NCBI RefSeq assembly: GCF_001661265.1
Contig: NW_017567011.1
Coordinates: 186,001 to 250,000, forward strand
Reading direction: 5' to 3'
Source: Saitoella complicata NRRL Y-17804
Lineage: Eukaryota > Ascomycota > Saitoellomycetes > Saitoellales > Saitoellaceae
Length of the DNA: 64,000 nucleotides
Shown piece by piece: positions 52,621 through 64,000 of the stretch. Positions within the stretch are counted from its first letter, which is position 1. Each line of letters opens with the position of its first letter. The notes under the pieces were generated by a model. That model made no database searches, was not told the DNA's origin, and saw nothing but the letters and a program-made list of their open reading frames with translations. The position numbers and the translations under genes are program-made.

Positions 52621-53512
52621 GTTTATGGCTTAGCGAGCAAAGGATCCTCCCAGGTCTCCGACTAACAATTGGATCAGGTCGTACTCGACACCCTCTTTAT
52701 GTGCTGGTTCTCGAACTTGTGTCCCAACACTCCTCTTCACATGCCCCTCATTAGACCCCCGTAAAACCTTGCCATGATTTGACACGCGGTCCTGACGCCT
52801 GGTCAAGGACCCTATCCGAAAGAATGTGCCGTGATTGGACATGCCTGGTCCCGGGGCTGTTTTGAGTTTAATCTCGGAAACAGGTGAGACTCGATGCGGA
52901 ATATCGCCGTGGGGGCAAAGAGGTATTACCCTAAAGCCGGCATGCCATAGCTAAGAATTGACTCGAAACGACAGCATGATCCTGAGCGTGGCATCGCTCA
53001 TGCCTGGATCAACAGTATGGCAGCATCTCGGTCGTTGCAAATAAGGTTTGGAGGTGTGCTGAATGGTTGCATAGGCGTGCATGGCGGCAGTTGCAGCATG
53101 CTGGCAGGCTCTTCCCGCGGCCAAGGCTCGAGAGCGAGGTTCCAAGTCATGACGTGCACATCTCGAAATAGCTGTAGGGAATTGCAAAACATCGTACCAC
53201 CTTGTACGTCTGCCTAGGAAGGTTGAATTGCCTTGGCGGGAAGAATAAGGACTTGTGGATGTATGGCATCTCGGGAACGTGTCAGGCCGACCGTCAAATG
53301 ACGCGTTCGTTACGGTTGCTGTCCGCACCGGTAAGTTTCCAATGTCACCAGGTCTCCTACAGCCGAATGCCCAAGGAGATTGTTGTGCACAACGGGCCGT
53401 ATTTGGTATCTGAAGCAATTAGTACCGCGCGGCGCAACTCGCATATGCTATTCATGTCACGTTACGTAAGTATAGCTGCTGTAATAACTTAGGTTACGCA
53501 CTCTAACTAAAT
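52621..53512. other. Upstream region of the mucin-like gene
   Basis: An 892-bp region between two minus-strand genes. It contains an imperfect direct repeat near 52770-52851 (listed separately). Short frames at 52951-53492 on both strands show no recognisable protein. Confidence 0.5.
52770..52851. repeat. Imperfect direct repeat of about 23 bp upstream of the mucin-like gene
   Basis: Copies at 52770-52792 and 52827-52850 share tgcc[a/g]tgatt[t/g]gaca[c/t]gc followed by ggtcc, 57 bp apart, 150-230 bp upstream of the start codon. This suggests a duplicated regulatory site. Confidence 0.5.
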
Positions 53513-54647
53513 TTACTGCTCCTCTTCCCTCACATCCTTCCTCGGCTCGCCATGCCAATACACGGGTGCCTTAGCTTTCACCACCTCCCACGCCTCATCC
53601 AAAGCATGCACCACCTCCTCCGGCAAAGGCCCCTTCTCGAGATCCTTGATGTTACTCTCGAGATGCTCGATGCTACTCGCACCAATGATAATCCCATCAT
53701 TGCCCTTAACCTTAGACGTAGCAAGGTTCAATTGCGAATGATGCACCATCCACCTCAGCGCAACCTCAAGAAGAGTAAGATTATTCTTGTCAGCTACAGG
53801 TCGAATGATGTCGAGAGCTTGGAAGTAATGGTCTTGGATGTAACGCTTACGGTACATCTCACCCTGTTTGGCACCTTCGGTGAAGCGGCCTTCGGTGATC
53901 TTCTCACCCTGCTTGTACTTGCCGGAGAAGAATCCACCGGCAAGAGGGTTGTAGGCAACGAGATCGATGCCAAAGCGGCGGAGACATGGGATCAACTCGG
54001 GTTCGATGGCACGAGTGATGGCGTTGTACTATGAGTCGGGATCAGCAGGTGCGGGTATCGTTTAAGATTTGGCACATACCATAGCTTGGTATAGAGTAGG
54101 CTGCACGCATCCAGTCAAGCGGGCCATGGTGCAAATTTCAGCTACCTGCCAAGCTTGGAAGTTGGAAAGGCCAAACGTGGTGAACTTTCCCTCCTCATGC
54201 AGCTTGTTGATCTCCTCCAGCGTGTGCGAGAGCGGAGTAGACCAGTCGGGAGCGTGCACTACAGAAAGAGCTCTGTCAGTAGTGTAACATCATTCAAGCT
54301 GCAACATACTTACGATAAAGGATATCCACCTTGTCCGTACCCAACTCCTTCAAACTTGTCTCAAAGGTCGCCCTCAACTTCTCGGGAGAGTGATCTCCTG
54401 CATTAACGGGATAGACCTTCGTAGCAACCTTGAATCCCTTCTCCTTGTACTTGCACTCCCTCGTATAGGACTCTTGCTTCCCTTCACAGTATGCACGGGC
54501 GGTATCGAGCTCGTCATAGCCGAGGCTCTTGAACTTCTCGAGGGCAGTGTTCGTTCCTTCGACGGTGTAGACTCGAGCACCTGACGTGCCCTCGGGCCCG
54601 AAGGTCATCATCCCCAGAATGATCCTGTTCTTTCCTTCAGCTGACAT
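53513..54647 (-). CDS. Aldo-keto reductase, AKR7 (aflatoxin-aldehyde reductase) family
   Basis: NADPH-dependent reductase of aldehydes and dialdehydes. Three minus-strand exons, 54647-54314, 54258-54080 and 54028-53513, frames exact; 342 residues. IILGMMTFGPEG opens the barrel. Catalytic residues are visible as Asp in ELDTARAY, its Tyr, Lys in KVATKVYP and His in [48 protein letters not shown] and DLVAYNPLAGGFFSGKY are AKR7 hallmarks. The ATG at 54647 (MSAEGKNRIILG) is preferred; an upstream in-frame ATG at 54830 would add 61 residues without family support. Confidence 0.93.
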
Positions 54648-55741
54648 GGTTGGATCAACTGCAATTGCAATGGGTTGTGATCCTGTCGTTGCGTTGGCCG
54701 GGGATTCAGTTTCAGCGGGCCTATTCAACCGATCCCCCGCAGCGACGCTGGCCGTACGCGCGATCACGTCATACACAGAGGTACATGACGTGTATGGGAA
54801 TATATCGGTATTTGAAGGGCAATTGAGCATGATTTTTACCTTGTCTTACAGTATTACAGCTATTGCTCGGTGTCCTTCGGCTTCGAATCATCTGTGCCGA
54901 AACAAGGTCGGTTTGGCTTCGCGATTGTTATTTGTTGCCGTGTGAAGCTGCAATGCTCCAACAGCTGTTCAGCACATATCACACCCCAAAAGCCATAGTG
55001 AAACTCTTGAGACCGGACGTTCGGAGAGAGCGCCAGTGCATTGGTAAACGAAGCGGATGAATCGCCTTTTACCCAGCGAGTACGTTGAGGTCAACCGTGG
55101 GAATTACAAGTTACGTCTGACAGAAGAGAAGCAACAGTGGTCGGGCATTGCAACCAATGTCGACCAACCCTTACTTAGGTTACCTCCAACACCCGACGAC
55201 GATGGCTCCGACGTAGGGAGTACGAGGACCTCCAACACCCGACGACGACGGACCAGGGGTTAAGAGTCGAATGCCGTGGAACGGATGTATACATGGCACT
55301 CGGTGCGTAGTTTTGCAGACCGGAATAAAAGATAACAAGTTCATTCGCTGGCCTCCCAGCTGGCAGTCGAGAAACTTCCACCTCGTCAGCTGGTCGTCTC
55401 TGCGCCGGTTTCGTAGCCCAGGCGCGATCTAACCAGCCTCGAATACTGCACAGAAGCATCAAGAACGAAAGAAATATCAGCTTGCTCGGCTTCTTGACCA
55501 CATATTCGTTGCCGCTGATACGAAACGACCTCCTTTCATCAACGCAATTCGCTTTCAGATCGCTCCGGCCAGCTCCTGGCTGCACCCATCTGCGCCGACA
55601 ACACGACCCGAGGACGTTTGGACGCATTGACCTCTCGAAGGACGCGTACGGACCGTCAGTCTTATACGATTCGTGGATGTCGAAACGACGGACTTCCTAT
55701 TAACTACCTCATAGACGTCCTTCTTTACAATCCCATATTCT
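54648..55741. other. Divergent region AKR7 / CCR4
   Basis: The longest gene-free stretch (1,094 bp). It includes a 21-bp exact direct repeat (55182-55202 and 55228-55248). A 68-residue frame at 55057-55263 spans that repeat but shows no family features. It probably includes a long CCR4 5' UTR. Confidence 0.5.
55182..55248. repeat. 21-bp exact direct repeat
   Basis: Copies at 55182-55202 and 55228-55248, starting acctccaacacccgac, 46 bp apart, about 500 bp upstream of the CCR4 start codon. Confidence 0.8.
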
Positions 55742-57969
55742 ATGGCCGACAGTTCAGACAGGATACTGAATGGCGGGTTCCAGCCCCAGTATGCTCCTTT
55801 TCAGCGGCTCTTTCAGCCTAACAACTCTCGAGGACCATCTCGGTCAAACACAAACACGCCCTCACCGACGCATGACCACATCCTGCCCAATGCCCAATCG
55901 CCTGGGTTTGGCTACGGTCGTCAAGGGCACCCTATGATGAACCTTGGACCGAAGTTCACGCCTGGAGGTAATGATAATCATCACGGATTTTCGTCTTTTG
56001 GGGGCGGAGGCTACGGAGGAGGTAATCATGTCGGTCAACAACACAGTACACCCACTTTGCAGAACGCACAGCCTTTGACACCGTTCCAGCAAGAGCAACT
56101 CGAGATCGCATCCCTTTCGCGCAAATCCAGCGGCATTCATCACCATGCGAAGGTCTCTGTTGAGACTGCTCGTACTGGATCGCGCCCTTCGGCTGCTGTT
56201 ACGATTACCGACCCAAACCACCCTTCTCAGCCAATCATCAATGGGTTGCACCGCAAGGATGGACCGACGCAGGAGGCGCAGGAGATGCCAAGCGAGGATG
56301 GATCGGAGAAGCGACAGGAATGGCGTGCGTTGGATTTGGGCGGTGTTGGCACGAGGAACCTGGCGCAGGAGTTGTTCAAGTACTCCTTCATCACTCAGCT
56401 TTACATCAACCACAACAAACTCACATCGCTTCCGCCTGATATCAAGCAACTGAAACTTCTGACTCAGTTGGATGTTAGCGGAAATCAATTGACGAGTGTG
56501 CCGGTGGAGTTGGGAATGTTGACGAATTTGAAGGAGCTATTCTTGGTGGACAACCAGTTGACGACATTGCCTGCAGAGCTGGGAACACTCTACCAGCTTA
56601 AGACAATCGGAATCGAAGGAAACCCACTGAACGAGCAGTTAAAGAGTCTCATCTACAAGGACGGCACCGTCGGGCTTATCAAGTACCTTCGTGACTCATG
56701 TCCTGGTATGACGCCGAGGCTTCCATCCCGAATAGATTGCTAATCGCGTGAACAGTGCCCCTTCCTCCTCCAGAAAGACAATGGTATATCGGAGATAAGA
56801 AATCAGACGCCTCGGATGACGCCGAGAAGCGGACACCCGAGCATGGCATCGACTCTTTCAATGTCTTCTGTTACAACATCCTCTGCGACAAGTATGCTAC
56901 ATCTACTATGTACGGATATACTCCTAGCTGGGCGTTGTCGTGGGACTACCGCAAGGAATTGATTCTTCAGGAGGTGATGAGTTATGCCGCGGAGATTGTC
57001 TGTTTGCAAGAGGTGGACATCCAGAATTACGAGGATTACTTTGCACCCCAGCTTGCATACGCCGAGTACAAGGGTGTTTTCTGGCCGAAGGGTCGTGCGA
57101 AGACTATGCGGGAAGAGGAGCGCAGAACAGTCGATGGTTGCGCGACCTTTTACAAGACCACTACCTTTGACCTTCTTGACAAGAAGTTGATTGAGTTTTC
57201 GCAGATCGCGATGTCTCGTGACGACTTCAAGAAGACGGACGATTTCTTCGATCGTGTGCAAAACAAGGACAACATCGCCACTGTTACATTGTTGGAGAAC
57301 AAGAAGACGGGCGGGAGAGTTATCGCAGTGAATGCGCATATCCACTGGGATCCTCGATTCAAGGATGTTAAGCTCGTGCAGGTTGCGCTTATGATGGACG
57401 AGATTCACCGCTTGGCTACGCAATATGCCAAGATTCCTCCACGAGCACGACCTACAAACCACGAGGGTGAGTGGGATCCGCCGAAGTACTCTAATGGCAC
57501 GAAGATCCCCTTGATCATCTGTGGTGATTTCAACTCCATTGCAACGTCTGGTGTGTACGAGTATTTGTCGAAGGGTATCGCAACTGCAGACCACTCAGAT
57601 TTCGGAGAGTCCGCCTATGGTGCCCTTACTTCTGAGGGTATCACGCATCCTTTCGCGATGAAGTCTGCTTACGCGAACCATGATATGCAGTTCACGAACT
57701 ACACGCCTGGTTTCGCTGGTGTAATCGATTACATCTGGTACACTACCAACGCACTGGAAGTGAAGGGCTTGTTGGGTGGTGTCGATGAATCATACCTGGA
57801 GCGCGTCGTCGGTTTCCCCAATGCCCACTTCCCGAGTGATCACATTGGCATCATGGCTGAATTCAAGTTCAAAAAACAGGCGGAGACCAAGACTCTTCCT
57901 CCACCCGACTTTGGCGAGAGTTCCAGGAGAACGAGTCGACAGGAGACCCGTGGTGGTGCCAGAAGATAA
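55742..57969 (+). CDS. CCR4: CCR4-NOT deadenylase catalytic subunit CCR4
   Basis: Mg2+-dependent poly(A) exonuclease of the CCR4-NOT complex. Two exons, 55742-56705 and 56756-57969 (50-nt intron), 725 residues. A Gly/Pro/Gln-rich N terminus (1-180) precedes leucine-rich repeats (about 200-310: LYINHNKLTSLPPDIKQL, LDVSGNQLTSVPVELG, LFLVDNQLTTLPAELG), which bind Caf1. RDSCPVPLPPPERQW spans the intron. The EEP nuclease domain has NILCDKYA, IVCLQEVD (catalytic Glu), VNAHIHWDP, ICGDFNS, and FPSDHIG (catalytic Asp-His). The tail is short. Its likely partner VTS1 is at 14.4 kb. Confidence 0.96.
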
Positions 57970-58381
57970 GGTGATGAACGAGAGGGTATATGGATTGGTT
58001 TTTATCCGTACATAGTCTTCTACGGCTGGCGATGATGGGTTTTGCGCCAGCTATGATCTTGATCTTTCCTCGGTTATTTTTTCGTTCGACGCTGCACGCG
58101 GGATCTGCTGCGTCTGTTAACGTTTTGCTTCGTATTCCCCCTATTTGGTTTCTGCTATGCTGGAGCGGTCATTGTAATTTGTCGTCGGTTGGACGTTCGT
58201 TGTTGTTTTTGTAGATACAAAAAGGTCGATATACATTCTTCACTCATTCTCGCTCCTCGCCCAACTGTGTACGTCGTCCCACGGCACTTCGGGGCCGGCT
58301 TCGGCAGCTGCATGTCGACGTCCGACGTCCCAGCAGTGCTGTGCCGGAGTGCGATATACGTCGAGCAACCATATTTCAAAG
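57970..58381. other. Intergenic region CCR4 - PHO13-like
   Basis: A 412-bp T/G-rich region between tandem genes, mostly the CCR4 3' UTR. No gene is seen. Confidence 0.55.
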
Positions 58382-59407
58382 ATGACGACCAAGGCGCAGA
58401 AGATCACTACAAAAGAGCAGGCAGACACCTTCCTTGCCAAGTTCGATGTCTTCCTCTTCGACTGCGATGGTGCGACCAGCCTCTATTGCAACCATTTGAT
58501 GAGCAAATACTGATAAATAACGCAGGTGTCCTGTGGTCTGGGAACACCCTCTTGCCTAAGGTCGCGGAGACTATTGCCATGTTGAAGAAGCTAGGTAGAC
58601 AACAATGTCGTACATATTCGAGAGGAAGGGCGCTGACATGTTTCTTCAGGCAAGCAAGTCGTCTTCGTGACGAATAACTCCACCAAATCCCGCGCCGCCT
58701 ACAAGAAGAAGCTTGACTCCATGGGCATCCCAGCTGAAGTCAACGACATCTTCGGCTCTGCCTACTCCGCCGCTGTCTACATCAACCGCGTCCTCAACTT
58801 CCCCAAAGACAAGAAAGTCTACGTCCTCGGCGAGAGCGGTATCGAAGAGGAGTTGGAAAGCGAGGGTGTCAGATACTGTGGTGGTACCGACCCCGAGGAG
58901 AGACGAGCGATCTCTCCGGAGGATTATGATGCAATTGGGCCTGATCCGGAGGTCGGGGCTGTGCTTTGTGGGTTGGATACGCATGTGAATTACTTGAAGC
59001 TCGCGAAGGCGCATGCGTACTTGCAGGACCCCAATGTGCTGTTCTTGCAGACGAATGATGACTCGACGTATCCATCTCACGGCAAGCTGTTCCCTGGTGC
59101 GGGATCGATTGCCGCGCCGCTCAAGTACTCTACACGTCGTCAAGCTACGGCGTTGGGTAAGCCAAACCAGTCCATGATGGATGCCATTGCGTCCAAATTC
59201 CAGTTCGACAGAAGCAAGGCGTGTATGGTCGGTGACCGTCTCAACACCGACATTCAGTTTGGTTTGGGGGGAGGATTGGGTGGGACGTTGTTGGTGTTGA
59301 CTGGTGTTAGCAAGGTGGAGGAGATCCAGGGTGATGATGCACCCATTGTGCCGCACTACTATGCGGATAAGTTGGGTGATTTGTACTCGGAGGATGCGGC
59401 GAACTGA
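58382..59407 (+). CDS. PHO13: HAD-family phosphoglycolate/4-nitrophenyl phosphatase (PHO13-like)
   Basis: Metabolite-repair phosphatase removing 2-phosphoglycolate and related side products. Three exons, 58382-58469, 58526-58594 and 58650-59407, frames exact; 304 residues. HAD motif I FLFDCDGVLW spans the first intron, motif II is FVTNNSTKS, a C2 cap domain contains GTDPEERR and HVNYLKLAKA, and motif IV is MVGDRLNTDIQFGLGGG. Length matches yeast Pho13 (312). It is convergent with the LYR gene. Confidence 0.94.
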
Positions 59408-59538
59408 AGGGTGAGAAATGAGAGAAGACAAGATATCGATAGATGGATGAAGATATATGAGATCCCGCTGGGTAATACAAATAGTCCAAACTCCTGAACG
59501 CCAATGACATAACACAAATGCTGCACACATCCTCCTCT

Positions 59539-59899
59539 TTAAGCACCAGGTACATATCGTTTCCTCAGGGTTCGGTACCGCTTCAGGTAATACAATGTTT
59601 CCACCTCTACATATCCCATGGTTAACAGCAACATCCGCAACACCGACACATAACCTCACCTTTTCTGAAAAACTCCGCAAACTCAAGCCCCTTCTGAATC
59701 TCACCCTCATCACTCAACCTCGCTTTCTTCATAAACGCATCATGTAATCGTGATCGATAATGCTCATACCCCAATGGGTATTCTCTGCCGAGAAACAGGA
59801 GCTGTACAAATGTGGTTAACCCATCATATATGATGGAAGATTCCTCACAGTCCGTACCTCTTTGTAGACTCGCTTCACTTCGTATCTCAGGGCTGACAT
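59539..59899 (-). CDS. LYR-motif protein, LYRM5/ETFRF1-like
   Basis: Small mitochondrial LYR protein; animal ETFRF1 deflavinates the electron-transfer flavoprotein. Three short minus-strand exons, 59899-59858, 59801-59660 and 59606-59539, rebuilt from splice signals; 83 residues. Exon 1 MSALRYEVKRVYKE and exon 2 LLFLGREYPLGYEHYRSRL reproduce the family start, including the tyrosine of the LYR-type motif and the GREYP block. Then come FMKKARLSDEGEIQKGLEFAEFFRKEVETLYYLKRYRTLRKRY in pieces. All phases match, and length equals the family norm. The gene is easily missed because no exon is longer than 142 nt. It is head-to-head with CLPP across a 117-bp promoter. Confidence 0.88.
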
Positions 59900-60016
59900 C
59901 TTGTAATTATGGTAACAATGATTATCAGTACACCTTCCTCCTCCCTCCTCCCTCCTTGACGCGTGCCTGCATCGCACGAATCACTCGTCCAAACCTCACC
60001 GCCAAGAAGAACAACG

Positions 60017-60767
60017 ATGATCCCAAGACTCCTCACAACCGCTTCGAGAGGCCTCGCACGTCGAGCATTAACCTCCCAACATGCCCCAATCAACAGCTTC
60101 ATGAACGTCCCCATCGTCATCGAGAACACCGTACTTGCTTCTTCCATGACTCTTCCCATTGACCACCTGCTAATCCGATGATCACTCACAGGGCCGCTCA
60201 GAACGCGCCTTCGACATCTTTTCCCGCCTCCTCAAAGAACGCATCATCATGCTAAACGGCGAAGTCCACGACGACCTCTCCGCCATTATCATCGCACAAC
60301 TCCTCTTCCTCGAAGCAGAGGCCCCGGAAAAGCCGATCTCGATGTACATCAACTCACCTGGTGGGAGTGTGAGCGCGGGATTAGCGATCTATGATACCAT
60401 GCAGTATATCTCGAGTCCCGTTCGTACGCTTTGCGTGGGTGTAGCGGCGAGTATGGGCAGTTTGTTGTTGACGGCGGGAGCCCCGGGGCAGAGGTTTGTG
60501 TTGCCGAATGCGTCGGTAATGGTGCATCAGCCATCTGGTGGGACCGCTGGTAAGAGTTCGGATATTGCGATTTATGCAAAGGAGATTTTGAGAACGAGGG
60601 ATCAATTAAACGGGATCTATAAGAAGCACTTGACGAAGGATAAGTCTTTGGAGGAAATCAATTCCTGGCTGGAAAGGGATTTCTGGATGTCTGCGGAGGA
60701 TGCTGTAGAGCACGGACTCGTTGACAAGATTCTGGAGAAGCGTGAAATTCCCAAGGATAACAAGTAG
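60017..60767 (+). CDS. CLPP: Mitochondrial ATP-dependent Clp protease proteolytic subunit
   Basis: Matrix serine protease ring; works with a ClpX unfoldase. Two exons, 60017-60130 and 60192-60767, phase 0, 229 residues. Exon 1 has an Arg/Thr/Ser presequence ([20 protein letters not shown]) and NVPIVIENT; exon 2 starts [19 protein letters not shown]. Catalytic triad: Ser in [11 protein letters not shown], His in VMVHQPSGG, Asp in [11 protein letters not shown]. Yeasts lack ClpP; filamentous ascomycetes commonly keep it. Only 61 bp separate its stop from the convergent TAF5 stop. Confidence 0.96.
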
Positions 60768-60828
60768 GCAGTGCACTTTTGTGTGTGAGGATAGCATACC
60801 AAGATACCCCGTTCTCTCTCTTCCTTTA

Positions 60829-62870
60829 CTAATTCGTAATCGCTCCCGCAGCTAACACCAAATTCCGTTTCGTGAAATGCACCTTATACACCGGCGTCCT
60901 CTTCGTCCCAAAAGCCGCCATATGGTCACTCGTCTCCAACATCTTTCCATCCTTCCCACCCGCTCCTCCCGCTGTTCCTCCCGTTCCATTCATGTTCCTG
61001 GTCATATCGGGTCCGCTTATTGGCGTACCATTAACAACACCCTCCTCCTTCTCCACCGGTGTATTCTTCTTGGCGTCCCACACCCTCACAGTATTATCAC
61101 TCCCCCCACTCACAATCACAGCCCCATCCCGACTCCAATCCAAACTGTAGATGTACCCCCGCTGATGACCCCGCATATCCTTCAACTTCTTCCCACTCCC
61201 GATATCCCAGATTTTGATCGTGCCGTCCTCGCCCGCACTCGCCAGCCATTTTCCATCGGGACTGATTTTGGTTGCGAGTACGCCACCTGTATGGCCTGTG
61301 AATACCCGAACCGCGGACCCGCGCTGGACGTCCCACAGTCGGCAGGTCTTGTCGGAGGATCCGGTGACGACGTACGCGGAGTTGGGGTGGAACGAGACGG
61401 TATCCACGTCGCTGAGGTGACCCGCGAAAATCCTGAGTGGGTAGATATGCTCCGTACTCCACAATTTCGCGGTCTGGTCTCCACTCGCGGTGGCGAAATA
61501 ATGCCCAAAGGGACTAAACTTGACGTCCCATACCGGGTGTGTGTGGCCTTTGTATGCGACGATGGAGGAGTATGTGTCCATGCTCCATAGTCTTACGCTC
61601 TTGTCTTCGGAGCAGGAGAGGAGGTATTTTGAATCCGGGGAGAACGAGACGCCGTAGACGGGACCGGAGTGCCCGATCATTCGGCGTGTTGAGAGGCCGT
61701 CTTCGGGGTGCTGCCCGCCGTACTTGGCTTGTGCCCCGACGAGCTTCTCACCCTTCAAACTCCATACCCGTACGTAACTCTCGCCAAACCCACCAGCTAC
61801 CAATGACGCATCCTCGGAGAAGTCAACGCAATTTAGGCCGTCGTAGGTGTTGTGGAAGGTATAGATGCATACACTCGGTTTTGCTGCTTGTGGGCCGAGA
61901 CGGACTCGTTTCCGAATCTCGCGGAGATTCTCGACTTCGGCGCGAACATCGGCGCCTTTGTGGGGTGGTAGAGGGATGTTGTCGCGCATGGGCGAGTCCT
62001 CGCTTCCTTCCTGCTTGACGCGCATGAATTCTGGTAGGAGGTCCGCTTCGGTCATCCGTAGTTCTGATTCGACATCTTTGACGAGTTCTGGGTCCATGGG
62101 GAATGGACCGAGCTTGACAGCTTGTGCGTTGAAGTCGTCTATTGCCCCCCCACCGAGCCCGATGATTCCTTCTTCGCCTTCTTCGCTGCCTGTACCTGGA
62201 CGTCCTGCGACGCGGTCGATCGCGACGTGTGCGTTGATGAGGCCCATGCTGACATTTCCGTTGCTTGCTTCGTTTTCGGTGAGGTAGTTTGTTAGGAGGT
62301 GATAGGTTGTTTCGCTCATCCGCAATCGGTATTTGTTTGATCTGTAGAGCTTTGCTAGAGGGTCTGTATCGAGATGTGTTGGCAGTACTACGGCACGAAG
62401 CCGGGTGAGATCTGATTGATGCTGGATTGTATGCTCATTCGAGAACTTGTCGAAGAATGCTTTCGCGGCTTCGACGTAGCCCTTTTGGATGAGATTGAGG
62501 TAGGAGTGAACGAAGACGGGATAGAGAATTCGTCGCAATTCGGGCTGTTTGTCAAACGTCAGCTACCGCATGAGCGTCGCAGGTAGCTAACAAACCTTGT
62601 ACAGGTCGAGACTTTCATCTGCAAAGTCTCTCAGAGCTTTATATGCGCGCTCATACGCGTCTTGACCTTCTGATGCTCTGCCTCCCTCCGCCTCCACGCG
62701 CAACATGGCCTCCGTACGAGTGTACCCCTTCTTATTGAGATATCTTTTGCATAAGATCAGCTTCAGTTTCGACGTATAAGGATGTGTGCGACGTACTCGA
62801 GGACAATCCTGTTCAACTCCCCAGCGGAGAACTGGCCCGGCGGGGCTCCAGCAGCCGGATTCTGGGCCAT
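60829..62870 (-). CDS. TAF5: TFIID (and SAGA) subunit TAF5
   Basis: WD40 scaffold of TFIID, also in yeast SAGA. Three minus-strand exons, 62870-62797, 62743-62596 and 62544-60829, frames exact; 645 residues. N-terminal LisH motif (LNRIVLEYLNKKGYTRTEAML) crosses intron 1. The NTD2 domain follows ([33 protein letters not shown]), then a disordered stretch, then six to seven WD40 repeats (about 290-560: GHSGPVYGVSFSPDSKYLLSCSEDKSVRLW and others). The protein is slightly shorter than yeast Taf5 (798). It shares a 195-bp divergent promoter with SAM50. Confidence 0.95.
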
Positions 62871-63065
62871 GACAATCAACTGGGCTGTGAATGTGAGGAT
62901 GAATGCGACTGTCAACAATGAATGCTGGGGTCCAAACAGCAACCGTCGTCGGGGTTGGTGGTGTACGGGAGCGCTGCGAGGCGGTTCATGCGACGGTGCC
63001 TGATGAGGGTGCAGCCGACGAACCCCGGATCCGAAATTCCATCAAGTCCGAAAAAGTGTCGGAAA

Positions 63066-64000
63066 ATGTCGATTCCAGGCTTCCTGGATGAGCCTGTACG
63101 TTGTGTCTACCGTTTGCACCGAGGCCGTCGCTGATCGAGGAGAATTGATAGCTTGTGCCGCCAGAATCTCCAAGGTCGCCATTGTCGTTCGATGCGGAGT
63201 TGAAGACGTTGGAGGATATAGATGTAGCCGCGGAGCGTGAAGCCAGAATACGGGAACAGCAACGCCAGCGATACGAGAAAGCAGCTGCCGGGCTACGAGA
63301 GATCGTCACCGACAGCTCCTCTCTCTACGTCAACATCTCCTCGATCCGCATTGCCGGAACCGAGCGAACACGCCCAGCATTTCTCGAACAAGTCCTCCAA
63401 CCCATCCTCAACTCCCAACAATCAGACGAATGCCTAAAGTCCTCCCTGGATCGACTACAAGAAACCGCAGATTGCCTGAAACGGTTTGGTATCTTTGACG
63501 ATATCTCAATATCTCTCGACAGAGCCGAAAGCCCGCTAGCCCATATCCACGATGTCGACGCAACACTACACCTCACAGAATCATCTTCACGTGTATCAAT
63601 ACAGCCTTCGACTCATTTGTCTGGATCAGATGCCTCGGCACGGGCGAGGGTGAGTGTTGGACACCTGTTGGGCGGTGCGGAGGAGTTGTCAGTGGCAGCG
63701 GAGATTGGGAATCGGTCTCGAAATGCGTACGAGGTGAAACTTGATGCACCATGGAAGGCGTCACCGGACACCCGAGTTTCTCTCTCAGGGTTCTCGTCGC
63801 ATCGGGATAATAGGGTGCAGATGTCGTATAAGGAGTTACAGCGCGGAGTCAAATTATTGTGGACGCACCAGGATCCGGTACCAGGCAGCGCACGGCATGA
63901 GTTTGGATACGAAGCGACGTGGCGGACGCTGACGAATCTACTCCCTACGGCATCACCGATCGTCAAATCCTCCGCTGGTGATTCCTTGAAGTCATCACTC
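63066..64000 (+). CDS. SAM50: Mitochondrial outer-membrane assembly protein SAM50/TOB55 (3' partial)
   Basis: Beta-barrel core of the sorting and assembly machinery that inserts beta-barrels into the outer membrane. Exon 1 63066-63095 (MSIPGFLDEP), a 56-nt GTACGT...TAG intron, then exon 2 from 63152 running off the window, 293 residues seen. Exon 2 begins LVPPESPRSPLS and passes through a charged helix (ERAEARIREQQRQRYEKA-like) to a single POTRA-type domain (SSLYVNISSIRIAGTERTRPAFLEQVLQPIL, LKRFGIFDDISISLD). The first barrel strands (SVGHLLGGAEELSVAAEIGNRSRNAYEVKLDAPW) follow. The barrel end with its GF/RF sorting motif lies outside the window. Confidence 0.9.

Noticed and set aside
54648-54830. 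61-residue N-terminal extension of the AKR7-like reductase
   Set aside because: The barrel begins right after MSAEGKNR, and the extension has neither a presequence character nor family support.

Overview
The window is nuclear DNA of a filamentous ascomycete (Pezizomycotina). I infer this from the short introns (mostly 50-70 nt, GT-AG, with CTAAC/CTAAT-like branch points), one compact gene per ~1.9 kb, and fungal families such as the cysteine SelW-like Rdx protein, RHB1 with a CVIA prenylation box, an HMG-less POB3, CMR1, MTF2 and a DUF7729-type surface protein. I cannot name the class; several oddities (Hsp90 tail, chromodomain on TFC4) may point to an early-branching lineage. I see no transposon, tRNA, rRNA or CRISPR array.

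Layout. 1-10.1 kb: CWC22 splicing factor (5' cut by the window edge), a class II (SIRT4-like) sirtuin, a PAP2 lipid phosphatase, RHB1 GTPase, PP1 catalytic subunit GLC7 and mitochondrial ferredoxin reductase ARH1. 10.2-25.5 kb: TFIIIC subunit TFC4 carrying an N-terminal chromodomain, VTS1, a SelW-like redox protein, histone H2B, a DUF7729-like GPI protein, APC/C activator CDH1, ARG4 and FACT subunit POB3. 25.7-36.9 kb: a DCAF6-like WD40 protein, DPM2, a septin-like GTPase with a C-terminal membrane segment, an NCBP3-like RNA-binding protein, HSP90 and thymidylate kinase. 37-47 kb: MTF2, CMR1, an RCH1/SLC10A7-type transporter, acyl-CoA oxidase, mitoribosomal mL43 and a flavin-reductase-like protein. 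47.3-52.6 kb: one 6-exon Ser/Thr-rich mucin-like surface protein of about 1,628 residues. 53.5-64 kb: an AKR7-type aldo-keto reductase, CCR4 deadenylase, a PHO13-type phosphatase, a LYRM5/ETFRF1-like LYR protein, CLPP, TAF5 and SAM50 (3' cut by the window edge).

The neighbourhood is mostly housekeeping with no biosynthetic cluster. Several mitochondrial genes (ARH1, MTF2, mL43, LYR protein, CLPP, SAM50) and several chromatin/transcription genes (TFC4, H2B, POB3, TAF5) lie here, often as head-to-head pairs with 100-350 bp shared promoters. Exon structures were rebuilt by eye from splice signals, reading frame and family conservation. The strongest leads are the chromodomain-TFIIIC fusion, the LEEID rather than MEEVD end of Hsp90, the repeated DLFPEK motif of the NCBP3-like protein, the membrane-anchored septin-like GTPase and the 7-nt microexon in GLC7.
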